Below, piece by piece: positions 47,088 through 58,690 of a stretch of DNA of 64,000 bases. The notes under the pieces were generated by a model. The model saw only the letters and a list, made by a program, of their open reading frames with translations. It had not been told where the DNA came from and did not search any database. Each line of letters opens with the position of its first letter. The first letter of the stretch is position 1. The DNA comes from Warburgia ugandensis (Eukaryota; Streptophyta; Magnoliopsida; Canellales; Canellaceae): the NCBI GenBank assembly GCA_035236585.1, contig CP141136.1, positions 54,825,136 to 54,889,135 of the forward strand, read 5' to 3'. The position numbers were made by a program, and so were the translations under genes.

Positions 47088-48949
47088 ATATATAGATATA
47101 GTGGTGACCCACGTCTGAGTACATATATAGATACTTAAAAACAAATCAATCCCAAGGTAAACCATTTGTCACAACTATGTCACTATAGCATCTTAAATGA
47201 AAAGGAAAATATCCTTATCATGAATGATCATAATCACATAATTATTAAATAAAACAAGTAAGACATCTCCTCACTTTTTCTCTATGCTGGAATGCTCATC
47301 CAAATGATCTACTCCTTGATCTTTGCCTTTTTACAAGGATCTATATTTATGTTATAGGTTGAGTATACACATATACCAAGTGGATAAATCTAAACAGTCC
47401 AAAACATAGAAAACAAAAGCATGCACATGTTTTGAACTCATATTTCAAGTGCAACTAAAATAAATAACTTGTCACTTGGGTCACTTCCACATTATATTCA
47501 TATGAAGGCATTCATAACACATTTCCAAATATCATTCACACATAGCACTCATAAAATCATGCTTCCTAGAAGTAATATGATCAAAACAAGACTAAGCAAA
47601 ATCTCATCATTGATATCTCAACTAATAACTGTAATGCACTATAGCATATAAGAGAAATAATTTAAGTAACAAAACTCATGAATGAACATCTACCACTTAT
47701 CTATGACTCTATTTTAGATCCTTAGGAACCAAATCAAAATTTAATAAAATCACTTGGGACTCACTATGTTCACGATTAGATCTCTGTATCGTGCACTTTC
47801 TAATGGGGCCTATGGACTATCTCTATAGGATGCTAGGAGTCACCTACTGTGGTCCCTACCACTAGTCAAGAAATATGCCCTTTGGCATTGCATATGCCTA
47901 GTGGCCAAGCCTACCCTTCCCCTAGCATAGTTCCCATTGGGCATGGAGCCCATAAAAAATAATATATTGGGTATTTATACCCATCACATCTATACCAATT
48001 AACTGGACTCATTCAAGGATTAATTTTTGTTCATTAGATCATGATTAAGTGTCAAGGCTTGTAAGGTCATGGTTTATAAAGTTCATTTAATTATTAACTA
48101 ATGGAGTCATGAATTGAGTGTTCAACATTATAGATCAACCAAGCATGTATCAAATGGTCACACTTCATGTGATCAAAGAGATAAAAATTTCTCTATCATA
48201 TATTAGATGATCATGGAACATGCTATCTAGCAATAATTTAGTCAATCTTGTATCATGACATCTTAGATTATACAATCAAGCAAAAAATCAATCAAATGTA
48301 TATCTAAAGATCATGGAAAATGTATCTTTATGAGAAGATCAACTGTCCTCAAGCATTAGATATATGCACACATACTTTAAAACCAAAGGTATTTCGGTGT
48401 GCATAGATTGAAGGCTTATTTTCAATGATGTAAATGCTTAGGTCCATATTCTAGGTGTTCAAATAAGTGTGCATGGTTCAAGGATCCATGGTGATAAATC
48501 TCCATCCTAGGATTAAGGATCCAAATGTTGAATCTCGAGGATTAGATTAATGCCCAAAATGATGGATCTTTGCGATTAATCCATATCATAATGACCAGAT
48601 CTATGGGCATAGATCAATGGCACAAAACCAAGTCTGGTGCGCATGGATTAACATCCCACCAAGATGGATCTATGTGTGTAAAATCCTGGTTAAATTGACC
48701 AGATCTATGCACCTATAACATGTGTCTAAAATGGAGAACAACCATGCACATGGATCAAGATCTAAAGAAAAAGGATCCTGTGCATAGATCAAAGGTTTTA
48801 TATAAAGTAATTTGCAACTACAATGAATTATATGGATTGATATAAGTACATTACATAACAAAAAAAATGTAAGTGACCCAATTGATATCTATATGTGGAT
48901 GTTCATCAACCTTGTGATTTGTTGAAGAAATAGTGGCCCAACTTTCAAG

Positions 48950-49210
48950 AGACAATAAAATTAAAAACTAAAATTGGCTTTGACAACTTGTATAGACCTT
49001 TTATCATTAGGCTAATAGGCTTAATCTACATCACATTATGAAACTAAAGTTTGCTTAATTGAACGACATAATAGATCCCATGAGTTATAGTACCTTTAAG
49101 ATACCCGATAATTCTTTTAATTGCTTGTAGATGAGAAAATATGAAAACATACATATATTGACTTGCCTTGACTGAAGACATGCGCTATGTCAAGGTGTAT
49201 TAAATCTACA
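48950..49210 (-). pseudogene. Copia RNase H fragment inside the left LTR of element 3
   Basis: On the minus strand the frame reads through HLQAIKRIIGYLKGTITHG, a copia RNase H signature, followed by decayed sequence. The same fragment sits at the collinear position of the right LTR (58390-58690), so it was present before this copy inserted. Confidence 0.75.
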
Positions 49211-49714
49211 AATTGTGAAGTGTTACCATTTTGCAATAATGAAAGCTATCTGTAATGATTTCTCCATCATATAGCTATAGTTTTGAAATAATTTTGCTAC
49301 CATTATTAATAGTCCAAATCAAATCATGTGCATGGATACATGACCTAGGAACCCATATGCATAGACCTTTCATTCTGTTATATGGTACTTCATGCTCATG
49401 GATCTAAAGGTCAATTTGATAGGTTATGCTACAAGTGTTTAACTAACCAAGAAGTTGACAATTTTCTATAATGAATCATGTACATGGGTGGATGCTTACC
49501 CCATGTGCATGAATTTAAAGGTAAATTAGATAGTCCATGGAAGTTAGATCACTAATCCTAAGGTAACCTTGCGCATTGGTCAAAAATCTCAATTGGAATG
49601 GACTATCGGCGTGAACCCACTTAACATGGATTCCTATGCTTGGATCCATCACTCCTCTATAACACCCCATGTGCATGATTCCATATGCATACAAGGTGAA
49701 CATGCATGTAAGAT

Positions 49715-49726
49715 TTATTATTATTA

Positions 49727-49774
<48 letters not shown>
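49715..49774. repeat. (TTA)n microsatellite
   Basis: About 19 TTA triplets with one TTG. The right LTR has a T-rich tract instead at about 59113-59135. Confidence 0.95.
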
Positions 49775-49775
<1 letters not shown>

Positions 49776-50799
49776 CATAGTCCATACACATGGTTATTCT
49801 TGGATGCTTAATAAGATTTTCCTATTGTTATCATCTCACATACATACTAGCAATCATCTATACCATTTCATCCTATTATAATCACATATATATACTAGAA
49901 ATCATCTATACCATTTCATCCTACTATAATCACATGTAACAAATATCCATCAACAGATGCCTTTCCTCAATGATATGCATGGATTCCATTTACGTGAATT
50001 ACATGCTTCAATATCATAAAACATATAGATCTATTATAGCATGGGTAAGTACGAATCAAGGTCTCATGAACAGATGTAGATTAAGTCTAAATTATAATGA
50101 ATGCATACATCCATTCAAACCCAATTAAAATTCATTTTTACAAATTTTCAAATAATCTAATAAACAAGTCAGCCAGATCTACCTACCTCACTGTAGATCG
50201 GTCATCCTCCTTAAGCTTTTTCCTTTTTCTTCTTCTTACTCCTCTCTCTCTCCCTCTCTACCTTACATGCATTTTTTATCGTTCTTTCTTTTGGAAGCGT
50301 ACATGCTCTATATTAAGGAGTTGTAAATCTCTTATTGCCCCTCCAAACTTCCTTCCTTGTGATTGCTTTTTGGTTGTAAGTTATTTAGATAGAAATCCTC
50401 CTTATCTCTATTTGTTATATACTTAGGTTCATTGTACTTGAACATGCTGTCTACATATCTTTACCTAGTTTGTTAGGATAGATCTAATCTATAAAGATCG
50501 CATTAGGATCTTCGCTCATTGGCTATCTATGATCATGGGGCCCACTCTAACACATTTCTAACTAATTTTATCAAGTGGGTACCAATATTAATGAAAAATA
50601 TCATTTAACTAATAATTTAAATCCCCATTATCAGACTTACGTTATCTTATAATCATTGGATTTCTCTTTTGAAGTTTAATCTATTGATAGAGGTTTCTTA
50701 ATCTAATTATTTAGATTTTATAACATGAAGTTTGAACATTGGATCAATCATTATTTTTCATTAATTTTAAAAAATTGGACAAAATTTTAGGATGTTACA

Positions 50800-50830
50800 T
50801 TGGTTACCCCATTCAAAGAATTTCATCCTC
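50800..50830 (-). other. Polypurine tract region of element 3
   Basis: On the minus strand GAGGATGAAATTCTTTGAA is followed by TGGGGTAACCA and then the LTR start TGTAACATCC. This is the counterpart of the tracts of elements 1 and 2. Confidence 0.65.
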
Positions 50831-51330
50831 GAAATTCCTCATCTCCAAATTATCAAATAAGTTTGGATACTCATTCTCATATCCAACTCTAGTTCCCAAG
50901 TCTCTTCTTCAACTAATTGATTCTGCCATAGAACCCTCACTAATGTGATCTCCTTCTTCCTCAGTCTGTGATTCTTCCTATCTAGAATTTGAATCAATTT
51001 TGTTTCAAGGGTTAAGTGGGGTTGTATCTCTTTTGCTATTTGCTATACTATGTGAGGAGCATTTGGGATATATTTTTGTAATATTGGAGCAGGAAATATA
51101 TTATGAACTTCTAATAATTGTAGTGGTAAGGTCAATCTGTATGCTATTGTATTGACGCAATCTAAGATCTCAAAGGGACCAATGTGTCAAGGGCTCAAAT
51201 TTTCCTTCAAACCAAATCTCATAACTCCCTTGGTAGGTGAAATCTTGAGGAATGCATGGTCACCAGCTTCAAATTCTAGGTCTCAATGCCTTTTATCTAC
51301 ATAATTCTTTTGTCTGCTTTGAGTAGTAAG
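50810..51330 (-). pseudogene. Integrase C-terminus and chromodomain-like tail, element 3
   Basis: Minus-strand remnants include FGLKENLSP and IGPFEILDC, typical of the integrase C-terminal domain. A readable chromodomain-like module follows at about 50895-51020 (TLETKLIQILDRK, KEITLVRVLWQNQ, EEETWELE). It places the element in the Tekay/Del group. Confidence 0.8.
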
Positions 51331-51990
51331 TAGTTGCTTCCTAATGAGTTTCACCTTCTCTACACATTGCTCTACGAACTTAGATTTAATGATTCAATTC
51401 TCACCAACTTCACTACATTTAATGGAAGCTTTTGTTATAAGCAAAATCTAATAGAGGTAGATTCTTATCCCACCTCCCTTTCTAATCAATTGTGTAAGCT
51501 TATAACATGTCCTCTAAAGTTTGTATTATTCACTCTAATTGTCCATCAATCTGTGGATGAAAAGTAGTGCTAACCCTTAGCGCTGATCCTAAGGATTCCT
51601 ACACACTCTTACAAAATTGAGAGGTGAATTGACTGCCTCTATCTGATGTGATCATCAATGGCACTCAATATAGGTTTACGATCTCTTTGATGTAAAGTTG
51701 GGCCAAACTATTTGTTGGCTGGTTCTGTAGAATGGGAACGAAATGTGCAGATTTGGCCAATCGGTCAACTATCACCCACAACATATGATACCCAGCAATA
51801 GTCCAAGGCAGCCCCATTGTAAAGTCCATAGAGACATGATCCCACTTCCACTTAATAAGCTCAAGAGGATGTAGTAACCCTTTAGGTCTCTTGTGCTTAG
51901 CCTTAACTTGCTGACAAGCAAGGCATCTACCAACAAATTCCCCAACATCACTCTTCATGCCATGCCACCAGAACTATCCTTTCAGATGTT
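51330..51990 (-). pseudogene. Integrase zinc and core region, element 3
   Basis: The clearest part, 51665-51958, carries CLACQQVKAKHKRPKG, WKWDHVSMDFTMGLP and LWVIVDRLAKSAHFVP. The first catalytic aspartate is present. Later core motifs are broken by stops and shifts. Confidence 0.85.
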
Positions 51991-51999
51991 GATACATCT

Positions 52000-52850
52000 T
52001 TTTCCTGCTAGATGGATAGTGTACTTTGACTAATGCACCTCTCTAAGTATCTCATGTCTTAGCTCTTGGTTTGGTGGCACCAGTAGCCTCCCCTGAAATG
52101 TCACACTTCAATTGATCTCTATGGTGAAGCCTGCTTTCTTAGCAAGTGTCTGTGTGTCTAGATTACCCTTCTATGCTTGAAGGACTCTTTCAATCATTAT
52201 GGATCTTATAGACAAATTATCCATGAAAGCTCCACCTTACTGGATTTTTGGTCTACACCTAGTCAACTCTTGGAGTAGTCTCCACCTCCTAGATAGCATG
52301 CCAACACACATGCCTTAAGTCTTTCAACCCAACATGTTAGTCATAACATTAACCTTCCCTAGATGGTATAGAATAATAGAGTCATAGTCTTTTAGGTACT
52401 CCATCCATCTTCTCTACCTTATATTTAAATCTTGTAGTGAGGAAAAGTACTTGAGGTTTTTTTGATTAGTAAAAACCTCAAACTTCTAACATAGAGAAAG
52501 TGTCTCCAAATTTTTAGGGCAAATACTACATTAGCTAGCTCCAAGTCATGGGTTAGGCAATTTACTTCATGCTTCTTCAATTCTCTAGAGGCATATGCAA
52601 TCACCTTCCTATTTTGTATTAGTACACATCCTAGTCAATTGCTTAAGGCATCACTGTATACAGTGAAACCTCTACCAAACGGGAGAGTGAGTGCTAGAGC
52701 AGTGGTTAGCCTCTGCTTAAATTCCTTGGAGCTCTCCTTGCATTGTACCTAGCAAGCCTTAGGAAACTTCATATCTCTGATACTGTCTTTGATGCTTTCC
52801 ACTTCTCCACTACCTCTACCTTTGCTGGGTCTATGACAACATCGTCCTTA
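52000..52850 (-). pseudogene. RNase H and linker region, element 3
   Basis: Only scattered short matches to the gypsy RNase H and connection region are visible on the minus strand between the RT and integrase pieces, in several frames. Assigned by position. Confidence 0.5.
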
Positions 52851-52854
52851 GACA

Positions 52855-53228
52855 TTAATGACCTAGGAAGTTGACTTCTTTCAACAAAAACTCACTCTTC
52901 ATGGATTTAGCATATAGTTGATGCTCTTTGAGTGTACCAAACACTATCCACAAGTGCTCTCTATGTGCCTCATAGTTCTTTGAATACACTAGGATATCAT
53001 CTATGAACACTATCATAAACTTGTCTAGGAAGGTCTTGAACACCTTGTTTATAAAGTCCATCAAAGCAGCAGGGCATTGGTTAGTCTGAAAGGCATAACT
53101 AAAAATTCACAGTGTTGTACCTAGTTTGAAAAGCTATTTTCTGAATATCCTCTTCCTTTACCCTAAGCTGATGGTAGCCAGACTTTACGTCAAATTTAGA
53201 AAATACTTTGGCTTACTGGAGCTGGTCA
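52855..53228 (-). pseudogene. Reverse transcriptase catalytic part, element 3
   Basis: Minus-strand frame with FMIVFIDDILVYSKNYEAH; the IDD box is the RT active site. Upstream on the minus strand, FSKFDVKSGYHQLRV is readable at about 53150-53215. The RT is cut at 53228/54290 by the TRIM composite. Confidence 0.87.
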
Positions 53229-53233
53229 AAGAA
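53229..53233. other. Target-site duplication AAGAA of the TRIM composite, left copy
   Basis: Repeated at 54285-54289 directly after TTGTTACA. Confidence 0.88.
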
Positions 53234-53395
53234 TGTAACAACCTGGGTCTGGGCTCCTTAGTAACGATATTGTCCCAGTTACACTGGGTTTTGTTCTCAC
53301 CCACGACGGGGTAAAACGCGTCGCTACTGGTAAAACCTACCCAAACCCTTATCAATAGCCCAGGAACCTTTTCCCTAGCCGATGTGGGAATAACA
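53234..53395 (-). repeat. TRIM LTR a
   Basis: Reads TGTAACAACCTGGG to GTGGGAATAACA on +; minus orientation. Confidence 0.9.
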
Positions 53396-53530
53396 CTCAA
53401 GCCTCACCTTGCCTAGAAGCTTGCCAGCCCTCACCAGCCCACCCTCATCGGCCAAGGATAGCCCTCTCCCTCCTTCGGGTCCACGCGACCTCGAGTGGGG
53501 TTAGCTTGCCACCCTCAGGGTCTGGGTCCT

Positions 53531-53542
53531 GCTCTGATACCA
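53531..53542 (-). other. TRIM primer-binding site, left half
   Basis: GCTCTGATACCA on +, complement of TGGTATCAGAGC, next to LTR b. Confidence 0.9.
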
Positions 53543-53543
53543 T

Positions 53544-53705
53544 TGTAACAACTCGGGTCTGGGCTCCTCAGTAACGATATTGTCCCAGTTACACTGGGTT
53601 TTGTTCTCACCCACGACGGGGTAAAATGCGTCGTTACTGGTAAAGCCCATCCAGACCCTTATCAATAGCCTAGGAACCTTTTTCCTAGCTGATGTGGGAC
53701 TAACA
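53544..53705 (-). repeat. TRIM LTR b
   Basis: 162 bp, TGTAACAACTCGGG to GTGGGACTAACA on +. It is nearly identical to LTR a. Confidence 0.9.
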
Positions 53706-53810
53706 CTCAAGCCTCACCTTGCCTAGAAGCCAGCCAGCTTGCCAGCCCTCTAGGCCCGCCCTCATCAGCTCGCCCTCATCGGCTAAGGATAGCCCTCTCC
53801 CCTCCTTCGG

Positions 53811-53957
53811 GGCTAAGGAAAAGGTTCCTGAGCTATTGATAAGGGTCTGGGTGGGCTTTACTAGTAACAACGCATTTTACCCCGTCGTGGGTGAGAACAA
53901 AACCCAATGTAACTGGGACAATATCGTTACTGAGGAGCCCAGACCCGGGTTGTTACA
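53811..53957 (+). repeat. TRIM LTR c (5' truncated)
   Basis: Plus orientation. It lacks the first ~16 bases of the LTR (TGTTAGTCCCACATC) and ends GGGTTGTTACA. The turn-around between the inverted halves is just upstream. Confidence 0.85.
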
Positions 53958-53958
53958 A

Positions 53959-53970
53959 TGGTATCAGAGC
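53959..53970 (+). other. TRIM primer-binding site, right half
   Basis: TGGTATCAGAGC one base after LTR c. Confidence 0.92.
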
Positions 53971-54122
53971 GGGACCTCGACCTCGAGGGTGGCAGGCTAA
54001 CCCCATGCAAGGTCGTGTGGCCTCGAAGGAGGGGAGAGGGCTATCCTTGGCCGATGAGGGCGGGTTGATGAGGGCTGGTAGGCTTCTAGGCTAGCAGGCT
54101 TCTAAGCAAGGTGAGGCTTGAG

Positions 54123-54284
54123 TGTTAGTCCCACATCGGCTAGGAAAAATGTTCCTGGGCTATTGATAAGGGTCTAGGTGGGCTTTACCAGTAACGACGC
54201 GTTTTACCCCGTCGTGGGTGAGAACAAAACCCAGTGTAACTGGGACAATATCATTACTGAGGAGCCTAAACCTGGGTTGTTACA
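54123..54284 (+). repeat. TRIM LTR d
   Basis: 162 bp, TGTTAGTCCCACATCGGC to GGGTTGTTACA. Confidence 0.9.
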
Positions 54285-54289
54285 AAGAA

Positions 54290-54682
54290 ATCATCGTTAC
54301 GGAGTAAAAAGGATATTGTTCTTGATCATGACCCCATTGAGCATTCTATATTCGATGCAAAGTAGCAATGACTCATCCTTTTCTTAACGAAAAGAACTGA
54401 TGCTCCTTAGGTTGAGACGCTAGACCTGATGAAGCCTTTGTTTAATAGCTCTTGTAGTTATTCTTTTTATTCTTTTAACTTAGTTGGAGCCATCTTGTAT
54501 AGTGTCTTAGAGATTAGGGCTATACTCGAAACCAAATCGATAGTGAAATTGATTTTGAGTTGTCGTGGTAATCCTAACAACTCCTCAGGAAAGACATTAG
54601 GGAATTCTTGAACCACCACCAACCCCTCCAACTTAGGCTTTCTACCTCTACAACCTCCACTTTGGCCAAAAAGGCCTAGCAT
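54290..54682 (-). pseudogene. Reverse transcriptase N-terminal part, element 3
   Basis: Minus-strand frame 54467-54682 contains VQEFPNVFPEELLGLP, the usual start of gypsy RT, and LYKMAPTKLKE. Further RT sequence runs to the TRIM insertion point in another frame. Confidence 0.82.
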
Positions 54683-54912
54683 CCTTTAGAAATGTGCTTT
54701 GCTGCCTTGGATGTAGAAATTATACGTGCTCCTATGTGGCTCTGCCTTCCAAGAAAGGTGACTGTGGCTTCTCTAGGTATGTTGAATATCACCCTTTTCC
54801 CTTTAATAGTCTACAGTGGCCCAATTTAGAGCTAATCAGTCCATACCAAGTATTACATCAAAATCCACCATTTCAAGGAGGACCATATCGGGGTCCATCT
54901 ACCTATTCTTTG

Positions 54913-55245
54913 TCAAAATAGTACATTTGGAAGGAATCTATGTCTATACAAGGATTTTCCTAAAGGAGTCATTATTTCTAAACAAACTCCTAAATTCTGT
55001 ATAGGACCTTTCACATACAATGCAAAGTTGTTCAAAATAAAGGAAGGGGTAGAGCCAGGGTCAAATAAAACCTTAGCAAGGTTGTCAAGAATCAGGATCG
55101 TACATTCCACCATTGTGTTAGAGGTATGTGCTTGCTCACTAGTAATGGTGAAAACTCGCTCCTGGCTCTTGAGGAGTTGTTCTCCGAGCTTTTTTACCTC
55201 TCTTGTTCTTTGGAAAGTTGCGGGACATGAGTCTAGATTCCCCAT
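54913..55245 (-). pseudogene. Aspartic protease, element 3
   Basis: The active-site motif reads VLFDPGSTPSFI, where gypsy elements normally have D-T-G. The threonine is replaced by proline, so activity is unlikely. The downstream LEIMTPLGKS matches the same place in element 2. Confidence 0.8.
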
Positions 55246-55268
55246 AATTAAGCATCTAAAACCTAGTC

Positions 55269-56160
55269 CTACGCATGATTTACCTCGGTGATGTTTCCAT
55301 CATTGTGGGCAAGGTTGATTATCTGGGGCTCTACTCTTCTAGTTGAAAGGGTGTTTGTGTGATGGTTTAGAACCTGAAAATTGAATAGGTCTCTTCCCTT
55401 TGTTATCCCTTCTGTTAAAGCTGGCGTGTTTTCCTTTATCCTTTCTTTCCTCAATAGCTCTTTTAAAATCTTGCCCAGACACTGATGACATCTCAACCGC
55501 CTTAGCCATGGTAGTAGGTCGAGCTCCAAGCACTTCGGTCCATAACCTAGTAGATAAACCATCAACTAACTTTTCATCAGCCTTCTCATCACTTGTGCAA
55601 ACACCTAAGACAAATCTCCATAGTCATGTGAATTTATTCTCATATTGGATGACTGTCATGTCACCCTATTGCAAGTTGATGAATTCTTTTTCTTTCTTCC
55701 TCTTCATGTGTGTAGGGAAATACTTTTTGAAAAATACTATCTTCAAGTCTTCCTAAGGCATTGACTACTTCAAAATGAGTTCTCTCAGTTGATTGGCACC
55801 AATGGGCTACTTCACCTATCATTACGAAGTTAGCCATGACTGCTTTCTTCTCTGGAACCTCCACACCCTTAAATACCTTCTCCACCTCGAAGATCCACGT
55901 CTTAGCATCATCAACCTCATCCTCTTTGGAGAAAGCTAGAGCCATCTTCTTAAATTTGTCTAGCATATTTTTTATTTTTCCTACATTTTGTCTAGGCACT
56001 GCTAATGCTGCTGTTACTCTTGCTAGGACTACCTGAGGCTGGTTTTGTAAATACTACCCTAGTTGCTGCAATAGCTATTGGGTAACATCTTTAGAAGCAT
56101 TTCTCTGTGGTGCCGCAACTGGGGAAGCACCTTGGGGCCCCTAATTCCCTCTATTTTGTC
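55269..56160 (-). pseudogene. Gag, element 3
   Basis: The N-terminal part at 55661-55999 has FKKMALAFSKEDEVDDAKTW and VMANFVMIGEVAHWC. The C-terminal part at 55339-55533 has TTMAKAVEMSSVSGQDFKRA and KGKRPIQFSGSKP. Both align in order with the gag of element 2. They lie in different frames, with no intact zinc knuckle visible. Confidence 0.82.
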
Positions 56161-56304
56161 TTCTTTGAGGTATCTGTTTCGTAAATCAAATATTCCTATA
56201 TAAGTTCTTTTCGTAAGTACTTATACTAGGATCCTACATCCTTCATTTTGTTGACCATTCACGATTTTTCATATGGAAAATGGTTGTGATAGAACGTATA
56301 CTGG

Positions 56305-56316
56305 GCTTTGATACCA
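56305..56316 (-). other. Primer-binding site of element 3
   Basis: GCTTTGATACCA on +, complement of TGGTATCAAAGC; one base differs from the tRNA-Met consensus. It is two bases from the LTR. Confidence 0.85.
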
Positions 56317-58313
56317 ACTGTAACAATACACGTTTTTAAAATAATTTTTTTAAAAGAATTTATATTTTTTCAAAGACGGGATCAAGCCCATATAAATATA
56401 ATTAAAAACAAATCAATCCTAACAATAACCATGTATTACAAGCAGGTCACCAGAGTATCTCAAATGAAAATAAAAATATCCCTATCATCAATAATCATAA
56501 TCACATAATTCTTAAATAAAACAAGTGTGACGTCTCCTCACCTTTTCTCTACACTGGAATGCTCATCCTCTACTCCTTGATCTTTACCTTTTTGCAAGGA
56601 TCTGCATTTATGTTGTAGGTTGAGTATACACATGTACCTAGTAGATAAATCTAAATTGCCTAAAACACGAAAAACTATGGCATTCTACATACATATGTTT
56701 TGAAATCATGTTTCAAGTTAAACTAAAATAAATAACCCTCACCTAGGTTGCTTTCACACTATATTCATATGGAGGCATTCATAACGCATTTCCAAATATC
56801 ATTTTCACATAGCACTTATAAAATCATACTTCCTAAAAGTAATATAATCAAAAGAAGAGTTAGGAAAATCTCATCATCGGTCCCTCTAACCAATAAATAT
56901 ACTGCACTATAGCATATAAGAGAGATAATTCAAGTAACCAAAATCATGAGTGATCATCCACCGCTCATCTAAGGCTCTATTTTAGACCCAAATCTTAGGA
57001 TCCTTAGGAACCAAAGAAAAATCTATTAAACTCACTTGGGACTCACTATGCACATGATCAAATCACTGTATCATGTACTTTTTGATATCTTAGAAAGACT
57101 TTGACCGCATCCTCACAGGTCCTATGGACTATCTTGACAGGGTGTTGTGAGTCACATACTGTGGTCTCTACCACTAGTCAAGAAATATGCCCTTTTTGAG
57201 CATTTTATATTATCCCACTTTTTAGATGGTCAAGGGCCAGGTGGCCAAACCCTCACTACCCTTAGCACAGTTTCCACTAGGCCTTGAGCCCATAAAAAAT
57301 CATGTAGTGGGTATTTCATACCCATCACATCTATACCAATTAATTGGACTCATTCAGGTAATAATTTTCATTCATTAGATCATACACATTGTTAAAATTT
57401 GAAACATTGGTTCTTCCCTATTAACATAAATTTCTAGCAATTCCTTTTTGTACTAGGTCCTTTTTCTCACGACTAAGTGTGAAGGCTCGTAGGTCATGGT
57501 TTATAAAGTCTAACTAATTATCAACCAATGGTGTCATTGATTGAGTGTTCAACATTATAGATCAACCAATCATGCATCAGATGGTCACAATTTTGTGAGA
57601 TCAAAAAGATAAAAATTTCTCAATCATATATCAGCTGACCATGGAACATGCGATCTAGTAATAATGTATCGATCTTGTATCATAACATCTTAAATTATAC
57701 AATCAAGGCAAACAATCAATCAATTGTCTATCTAAAGATCATGGAAAAGGTAACTACATGCATAGATCAATGGTCCTAAAGTGTCAGATTTATGCATATT
57801 GACTTGAAAATCCAAAGGTGGTTTGGTGTGCACGAGTTGAAGGTTTATTTTCAATGATCTAAGTGCTTAGGTCCTTATTCCAGATGGTCAAATAAGTGTG
57901 CATGGATCAAGGATCTATGATGATAAATCTCCACCCTCAGATCAACGGCTCGAAAAGCTAGATCTCTAGGACTAGAATAGCACCAAAATGATGGATCTAT
58001 GTGCATGGATCCATATCCAAATGACCAGATCTCTGAGCACATATCAGTGGCACAAAACCAAGTCTGGTGTGCATGGATCAATGTCCCACCAAGATGGATC
58101 TATGTGTGTAAAATTTTGGTTCAATTGACTAGATCTATGTGCCTATAACATGTGTCTAAAATGGAGAACAACCATGCCAACGGATCAAGATTCTAAGAAA
58201 AGGGATCCTGCATATAGATCAAAGGTTCTATATAAAGTAATTTACAACTACTATAAATTATACAGATTGATATAAATAGATTATATAACAAAAAAACATG
58301 TAAGTGACCCAAT

Positions 58314-58314
<1 letters not shown>

Positions 58315-58352
<38 letters not shown>
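58315..58352. repeat. (TA)n microsatellite
   Basis: About 18 TA units in the right LTR. The left LTR has only a short equivalent near 48883. Confidence 0.92.
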
Positions 58353-58354
<2 letters not shown>

Positions 58355-58389
58355 GACGTTCATCAACCTTGTGATTTGTTGAAGAAAAA

Positions 58390-58690
58390 GTGGCCCAACT
58401 TTTAAGAGACAATAAAACTGAAAACCTAAAGTTGGTCTAACAACTTGCATAGACCCTTTATCATTAGGCAAATTGGCCCAATCTGCATCATGGTGTGCTA
58501 CTAAAGTTTTCTTAATAGAATAAGCGTAATATATCCCATGAGTTATAGTACTTTTAAGATACCCGATAATTCTTTTAACTGCTTGTAGATGAGAAAATAT
58601 GAAAACATACATAAATTGACTTGCCTTGATTGAAGACATGCGCTATGTCAAGGTGTATTAAATTTGCAAATTGTGAATTCGTTACCATTT
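58390..58690 (-). pseudogene. Copia RNase H fragment inside the right LTR of element 3
   Basis: The minus strand reads HLQAVKRIIGYLKSTITHG and then HHDADWANLPNDKGS, matching the copia RNase H signatures (HLQAVKRIL.YLKGT and YSDADWAG). An upstream shifted frame reads LIHLDIAHVFNQ, like the preceding RPDI motif, and a downstream shifted frame resembles the SWSSKK motif. It is therefore a real copia pol piece captured in a gypsy LTR, same strand as the host element. Confidence 0.82.

Larger units (their letters stand above)
53234..54284. mobile_element. Head-to-head TRIM composite with four LTRs
   Basis: A 1051-bp non-coding insertion with one AAGAA duplication. Left half, minus orientation: LTR 53234-53395, internal region, primer site, LTR 53544-53705, then part of a further internal region. 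Right half, plus orientation: truncated LTR about 53811-53957, primer site, internal region, LTR 54123-54284. LTRs are about 162 bp (TGTTAGTCCCACATCGGC to GGGTTGTTACA). The size and lack of genes fit a terminal-repeat retrotransposon in miniature. Both outer ends are LTR ends and share one target duplication, so the inverted structure seems to have inserted as one unit. Its stem would fold on itself over several hundred bases. Open frames inside it are not genes. Confidence 0.9.
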
